Of a stretch of DNA of 9,390 nt, positions 6,109 to 9,390 are shown in pieces (within the stretch, counting starts at the first letter, position 1; every line of letters starts with the position of its first letter). The notes beneath the pieces are model-generated. The model saw only the letters and a program-made list of their open reading frames with translations, searched no databases and was not told where the DNA came from. This stretch comes from Giesbergeria sp. (GTDB lineage Bacteria; Pseudomonadota; Gammaproteobacteria; Burkholderiales; Burkholderiaceae_C). The position numbers and the translations under genes are program-made. The DNA is taken from positions 1 to 9,390 of the forward strand of contig JAGNUJ010000059.1 in NCBI GenBank assembly GCA_017987055.1, given 5' to 3'.

Positions 6109-7008
6109 TCAGGCCAGCAGGCCGCCGGCGCGCAGTGCGGCTTCGAGCGCTGCTTCGTTCGACGCACTCAGCGGCGTCATCGGCAGACGCAGCGTGCCGC
6201 CGCACAGACCCATGCGGGCCGCAGCCCACTTGACCGGAATCGGATTGGCTTCGATGAACAGGTTTTTGTGTACTGGCATCAGTTGGAACTGGATTTCCAT
6301 CGCGCGGCGGATGTTGCCGGCCAGCGCGGCAGCGCACAGCTCGCTCATCAGGCGCGGCGCGACGTTGGCGGTGACGCTGATATTGCCGTGGCCACCGCAC
6401 AGCATCAGCGCGACGGCGGTCGGGTCGTCACCGGAGTAAATGCCAAAGCTCTTTGGCAGATCGCGGATCAGCCATTGGGCGCGTTCGAGGTTGCCGGTGG
6501 CTTCTTTGATGCCGATGATGCCGGGCACCTGTGCCAAGCGCAGCACGGTCTCGTGCTGCATATCGGCGACCGAGCGGCCGGGCACGTTGTACAGCACGAT
6601 GGGCAGGTCGCCGGTGGCTTCGGCAATCGCTTTGAAGTGCTGGTACTGGCCTTCTTGCGTCGGCTTGTTGTAGTAGGGCACCACTTGCAGTTGGCTGCTG
6701 GCGCCGACGCCACGGGCAAATTTGGCCAGCTCGATGGCTTCGGCGGTCGAGTTGGCGCCGCACCCGGCCATCACCGGCACGCGGCCAGCGGATTGCTCGA
6801 CGGCGACGCGGATGATTTCGCAGTGTTCTTCGACGTTGACCGTCGGTGACTCGCCGGTGGTGCCGACGACGCCGATGCAGTCGGTGCCTTCGGCAATGTG
6901 CCAGTCGATCAGTTTGCGCAGCGCGGGGTAGTCCACGCTGGTGTCCTCGTGAAAGGGGGTGATGAGGGCGACGATGCTGCCGGTGAGGGGGGCGCTAGAT
7001 TGGGTCAT
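6109..7008 (-). CDS. dapA: 4-hydroxy-tetrahydrodipicolinate synthase
   Basis: DapA condenses pyruvate with aspartate semialdehyde, the first committed step to diaminopimelate and lysine, needed for peptidoglycan and protein. The protein is 299 residues (E. coli 292) and forms a TIM barrel. Seen here: [10 protein letters not shown] at the first strand, GTTGES (49-54) with Thr50/Thr51 of the proton relay, [10 protein letters not shown] (111-120), YNVPGR (140-145) with catalytic Tyr140 and carboxylate-binding Arg145, and GIKEATG with the Schiff-base Lys168. NPIPVKWA near the C-terminus is also conserved. The start ATG 7008-7006 fits the family. A TAGAAT hexamer on the minus strand near 7035-7040 could be a -10 box, but the -35 is poor. 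It probably also reads through from the methyltransferase gene 48 nt upstream, and continues into bamC. Confidence 0.97.
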   Translation of the reverse strand: MTQSSAPLTGSIVALITPFHEDTSVDYPALRKLIDWHIAEGTDCIGVVGTTGESPTVNVEEHCEIIRVAVEQSAGRVPVMAGCGANSTAEAIELAKFARGVGASSQLQVVPYYNKPTQEGQYQHFKAIAEATGDLPIVLYNVPGRSVADMQHETVLRLAQVPGIIGIKEATGNLERAQWLIRDLPKSFGIYSGDDPTAVALMLCGGHGNISVTANVAPRLMSELCAAALAGNIRRAMEIQFQLMPVHKNLFIEANPIPVKWAAARMGLCGGTLRLPMTPLSASNEAALEAALRAGGLLA

Positions 7009-7056
7009 GTCCGCAGTGCAAAACGGTAAAAGGGCATTCTAACTAGAGGTGACCAG

Positions 7057-7620
7057 TCAATCAGCGCAAGGCGGGCGCAGAAGGTGGCGCGCCGGCGCAT
7101 CGCTTGGCACGCCACCTTCTGTGCGCACGGCGGCGATGCGCTGCACAAAGCGCGCCGGCGCGTCGAGGTAGCCGTCCTCATACGCCACCACGCGCAAATC
7201 AGTGCAGGCGCGCAGCAATTCGCCCGGTTGCAGCAAAAAATCGGGGCGCGAGGGTTTACCAACGCTTTGGTTGCCGTCGGCAAAGGTTTCGTACAGCAGC
7301 ACGCCGCCCGGCGCGACGCTGGCGACGATGGTCGCCAGCAGCGCCCGCCACAGGTAGTTGGTCACCACCACCGCGCCAAACTCGCGGCCCGCCAGCGGCC
7401 AAGGCGCGTTTTCGATATCGGCGCAGAGCGCCTCGCCCCACGCCGCCGCTGCTTGCGCTGCTTGTGGGGCGCGGTCTACGCCGGTGACGGGGTGGCCGCG
7501 CTGTGCAAACCAGCGCACATGCCGTCCCATGCCGCAAGCCACGTCCAGCACTGGTGCGCCGGCGGGCACAAGGTGCGACCAGCGCTCAATCCATTCAGAA
7601 GCGGTGTCGGTGTGGTGCAT
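7057..7620 (-). CDS. class I SAM-dependent methyltransferase of unknown substrate
   Basis: This 187-residue protein has a Rossmann-fold methyltransferase core. Motif I is VLDVACGMGRH (24-34), with GVDRAP (47-52) giving the acidic Asp49 that normally binds the ribose hydroxyls of SAM. ADIENAPWPL and VVVTNYLWRALL are motifs II/III-like, and GGVLLYETFADGNQSVGKPSRPDFLL fits a TehB/UbiE-like family common in proteobacteria (in segments: YETFADGN, GKPSRPDFLL, PGELL). No substrate can be read off. I chose ATG 7620, where AAAAAGG (7626-7632) lies 5 nt upstream; a GTG one codon earlier is the alternative. It is 48 nt before dapA on the same strand and likely in the same transcript. Its last codons overlap a strong inverted repeat (7078-7121). 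Confidence 0.8.
   Translation of the reverse strand: MHHTDTASEWIERWSHLVPAGAPVLDVACGMGRHVRWFAQRGHPVTGVDRAPQAAQAAAAWGEALCADIENAPWPLAGREFGAVVVTNYLWRALLATIVASVAPGGVLLYETFADGNQSVGKPSRPDFLLQPGELLRACTDLRVVAYEDGYLDAPARFVQRIAAVRTEGGVPSDAPARHLLRPPCAD
7078..7121 (-). repeat. 12-bp perfect inverted repeat at the 3' end of the methyltransferase gene
   Basis: CAGAAGGTGGCG (7078-7089) is perfectly inverted as CGCCACCTTCTG (7110-7121), with a 20-nt GC-rich loop. In RNA a few more outer pairs are possible. It ends 19 nt before the end of the gene and about 70 nt before the dapA start. No T run follows, so it is not a classical intrinsic terminator; it could stabilise or process mRNA, or attenuate reading into dapA. 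Confidence 0.6.
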
Positions 7621-7645
7621 CACGGCCTTTTTGATCTTTAATTTA

Positions 7646-7703
7646 CTATTTATTTGATAGCTGATAGCGCACGTATTTAAAGGGCTAAAGGCTGTTTTGA
7701 TGC
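7646..7703. repeat. 58-nt extragenic repeat element (Comamonadaceae-type, degenerate)
   Basis: AT-rich 58-nt stretch between the small membrane protein gene and the methyltransferase gene, containing the inner duplication GATAGCTGATAGC, GCGC, and ending TTTTGATGC. From memory, this layout (AT-rich left end, AGCT...GCGC, GGGCTA..GGC, TTTGATG) matches an interspersed extragenic element frequent in Comamonadaceae genomes; I could not check it. Its last base is the first base, on the plus strand, of the stop codon of the small gene, so it starts exactly where that gene ends. A second, weaker copy in the opposite orientation is at 978-1035. Confidence 0.55.
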
Positions 7704-7876
7704 TAAAAACACGCCCACATCTGATTGGCCAGCATCACCATGAAGTCGGGGTTGCCATACAGCGCAAACACCAGCAGCAGCACGACCAGTGCCAGTGCCG
7801 TCGCCGCCCAGCGCCACCAAGCGGGTGGGCGCTGGGGTGGAGAAGTCGCAGTGGAGTTATCAGGTCTATCGGTCAT
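7703..7876 (-). CDS. 57-residue single-pass membrane protein, conserved-looking, unknown function
   Basis: The gene starts at ATG 7876-7874, one base after the TGA of the MFS transporter (stop 7880-7878), so translation is probably coupled; no good ribosome binding site is seen. The protein has a polar, Pro/Ser/Thr-rich N-terminus (1-22), the aromatic segment AWWRW (23-27), one hydrophobic span (about 28-43, AATALALVVLLLVFAL), and a short tail YGNPDFMVMLANQMWACF. The order suggests a single transmembrane helix. The frame is open further upstream, but that would lie inside the MFS gene. Function is unknown; a helper subunit of the transporter is possible by position. The tight spacing and the protein-like composition argue that it is real. 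Confidence 0.65.
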   Translation of the reverse strand: MTDRPDNSTATSPPQRPPAWWRWAATALALVVLLLVFALYGNPDFMVMLANQMWACF

Positions 7877-7877
7877 A

Positions 7878-9095
7878 TCAAGCCGTTTGCAGTGCGGGGC
7901 GCTGAATGGTGTGCTCTTTGATCGGCAGATTGAGCAGGCCAGCCAGCACGCCCAGGCCAATCGCTAAATACCAAACGATGTCGTAGCTGCCGGTGCGGTC
8001 GTACAAATAGCCGCCCAGCCACACGCCCATAAAACTGCCCATTTGGTGGCTGAAAAACACAAAGCCGCCCAGCATGGACAAATGTTGCACGCCAAAAATC
8101 TGTGCCACCAGCGCATTGGTTGGCGGCACCGTGGACAACCACAGCGTGCCCATCACGGCGGAGAAAATATAGACGCTGATCGGCGACAGCGGCACCAGCA
8201 AAAAGATGCTGATGACCACGGCGCGGGTGAAATAAATGAACGCCAGAATATGCCGCTTGGCCATGCGCTGGCCGAGCACGCCAGCCGCATAGGTGCCAAA
8301 CACGTTGAACAGTCCAATCAGCGCCAGTGCGTAGCTGGCCACTTGGGTCGAGAGACCGTGGTCTTTCAAGTAGCTGGGCATGTGTACGCCGATAAACACC
8401 ACCTGAAAGCCGCACACAAAGTAGCCTGCCGTCAGCAATAAAAAGCTCGGGGTGCGAAACGCCTCCGTCATCGCCTCGCCCACGCTTTGGCTGCGTTGCA
8501 ACGGGGCTGAGCCGCTAAAACCCGGCTCGCGCAGGCCAAACGCCAGCGGCACAATCAGCAGCACCATCAGCGACAGCGCCAACAGCGCGGTTTGCCAGCC
8601 CAGTGTGGTGATGAGAAAACCTTCCAGCGGCACCATCAAAAACTGCCCAAACGAGCCCGCCGCCGCCGCCACGCCCATCGCCCACGAGCGCCGGTCGGCG
8701 GCAATTTGCCGCCCCAGCACGCCGTAAATGACGGCGTAGGTGGTACCGGCCTGCGCCGCGCCAATCAGTACGCCGGTGGTCAGGGCAAAAATGGTTTCCG
8801 TCGGTGCCAGCGCCATGCCGACCAGCCCGAGGCCGTACAACACCGCGCCCGCAATCAGCACCCGAAACGCGCCAAACCGGTCGGCGGCCATGCCGGCAAA
8901 AATGCCGACCACGCCCCACGACAGGTTTTGAATCGCCATCGCCAGCGCAAACGATTGGCGTGTCCAGCCCATCTCCTGCGTAATCGGTTGCAGCCACAGG
9001 CCAAAGCCGTGGCGAATGCCCATAGACAGGGTGACGATGGCCGCGCCACAGGCGAGGACTTGGAAGGTAGAGAGTTTGCGGGCTTGAGATTGCAT
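7878..9095 (-). CDS. MFS transporter, about 12 membrane segments
   Basis: A 405-residue major facilitator superfamily permease. The first helix reads LACGAAIVTLSMGIRHGFGLWLQ (in parts), then GWTRQSFALAMA leads into helix 2. The loop 2-3 motif A-like segment is GMAADRFGAFRVL, and the matching segment in the second half is AAGVLGQRMAKRHIL. A charged central loop (REPGFSGSAPLQRSQSVGEAMTEA, roughly residues 190-215) separates the two six-helix halves. Patterns such as IRHGFGLWLQPIT recall the monocarboxylate/oxalate-formate-like MFS subgroup; the substrate cannot be told. I chose ATG 9095; the frame is open to 9245, but the extension overlaps the parE start and the operator-like palindrome. There is no clear ribosome binding site. 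The 57-residue membrane gene follows at 1 nt. The gene is divergent from parE. Confidence 0.88.
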   Translation of the reverse strand: MQSQARKLSTFQVLACGAAIVTLSMGIRHGFGLWLQPITQEMGWTRQSFALAMAIQNLSWGVVGIFAGMAADRFGAFRVLIAGAVLYGLGLVGMALAPTETIFALTTGVLIGAAQAGTTYAVIYGVLGRQIAADRRSWAMGVAAAAGSFGQFLMVPLEGFLITTLGWQTALLALSLMVLLIVPLAFGLREPGFSGSAPLQRSQSVGEAMTEAFRTPSFLLLTAGYFVCGFQVVFIGVHMPSYLKDHGLSTQVASYALALIGLFNVFGTYAAGVLGQRMAKRHILAFIYFTRAVVISIFLLVPLSPISVYIFSAVMGTLWLSTVPPTNALVAQIFGVQHLSMLGGFVFFSHQMGSFMGVWLGGYLYDRTGSYDIVWYLAIGLGVLAGLLNLPIKEHTIQRPALQTA

Positions 9096-9130
9096 CGCAG
9101 CGAATGTAACGATTGCGGCGGTTTTCTGCT

Positions 9131-9150
9131 TGACGTTGACCTGAACGTCA
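9131..9150. promoter_or_regulatory. 20-bp palindrome between the MFS gene and parE, possible operator
   Basis: TGACGTT (9131-9137) and AACGTCA (9144-9150) form a perfect 7-bp inverted repeat around GACCTG. It lies 35 nt upstream of the MFS start and 40 nt upstream of the parE start, in the only intergenic space between them. Size and symmetry fit a dimeric regulator (TetR, MarR or MerR type cannot be told apart). No regulator gene is in the window. Its inner 16 bp resemble the site at 4302-4317. Confidence 0.45.
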
Positions 9151-9190
9151 CATGCAGCCAGTAGAAACCCTATCACTACAATCGCGCACC

Positions 9191-9390
9191 ATGGCTGTAA
9201 AACCCACCTCTGTGACCCCTTCTCCCTCCGCTTCCTCCACTGCAACCCTGCCCGAATATTCCGAAAGCTCCATCCGCGTGCTCAAGGGCTTGGAGCCGGT
9301 CAAGCAGCGCCCGGGGATGTACACCCGCACCGACAACCCGCTGCACATCATCCAAGAAGTGCTGGACAACGCCGCCGACGAAGCCCTCGC
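9191..9390 (+). CDS. parE: DNA topoisomerase IV subunit B, N-terminal fragment (runs off right edge)
   Basis: ParE is the ATPase subunit of topoisomerase IV, which separates daughter chromosomes. The 66 visible residues hold a Ser/Thr/Pro-rich extension (1-22), then [20 protein letters not shown] (26-45), the signature of type IIA topoisomerase ATPase domains, and [12 protein letters not shown] with Glu56 and Asn60 of the ATP/Mg site (Bergerat fold). TRTDNPLHI after RPGMYT favours ParE over GyrB, whose equivalent usually reads GDTDDGTGLHH. The N-terminal extension is about 18 residues longer than in E. coli ParE. No Shine-Dalgarno sequence precedes ATG 9191, and a TACAAT hexamer lies only 8 nt upstream. 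Confidence 0.88.
   Translation, partial: MAVKPTSVTPSPSASSTATLPEYSESSIRVLKGLEPVKQRPGMYTRTDNPLHIIQEVLDNAADEAL

Noticed and set aside
5977..6849. 290-codon open frame on the plus strand opposite dapA
   Set aside because: The opposite strand holds all DapA catalytic residues; this frame has a His/Gln/Arg-rich shadow composition.
9096..9245. 50-residue upstream extension of the MFS protein, containing an LAAC lipobox-like sequence
   Set aside because: It overlaps the start of parE and the 20-bp palindrome, and a lipobox in front of a 12-helix permease makes no sense. ATG 9095 gives a normal MFS N-terminus.

Overview
This is about 9.4 kb of GC-rich chromosome from a betaproteobacterium, most likely Burkholderiales and probably Comamonadaceae. 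The evidence is the protein sequences (CoaBC, DapA, BamC and ParE all read as that group), the GC-rich third positions, and a degenerate extragenic repeat of a type I associate with that family from memory. The gene content is mainly housekeeping and I see no phage, transposon, CRISPR, toxin-antitoxin or defence locus.

Left part (1-2504): the first 39 codons of pyrG run off the left edge on the minus strand. Divergent from it, coaBC (coenzyme A synthesis) and dut (dUTPase) lie 8 nt apart, followed by a SlyB-like glycine-zipper lipoprotein with a strong ribosome binding site and a strong intrinsic terminator (2475-2504).

Middle part (2517-4929): a SlyD/FkpB-like FKBP prolyl isomerase on the minus strand is divergent from a plus-strand JmjC/cupin arginine hydroxylase of the RoxA/YcfD type, which acts on ribosomal protein uL16. 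After a 274-nt intergenic region with a TATAAT box and two inverted repeats comes a 122-residue lipoprotein that is about half alanine. It ends at a terminator (4895-4929) that looks bidirectional and also serves bamC.

Right part (4956-9390): reading leftwards on the minus strand there are an MFS transporter, a 57-residue membrane protein one base behind it, a 58-nt extragenic repeat, a class I SAM-dependent methyltransferase, dapA (lysine/peptidoglycan precursor synthesis) and bamC (outer-membrane protein assembly). dapA-bamC repeats the dapA-nlpB order of E. coli. parE begins divergently at 9191 and runs off the right edge.

The most interesting items are these. (1) The small membrane protein tightly coupled to the MFS transporter. 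(2) The extragenic repeat, plus a same-length, 34/58 identical copy inside the coding sequence of coaBC. (3) A 12-bp perfect inverted repeat at the end of the methyltransferase gene, just before dapA. (4) Two related 16-bp palindromic sites in two separate promoter regions. None of these proves a new system; they are leads.
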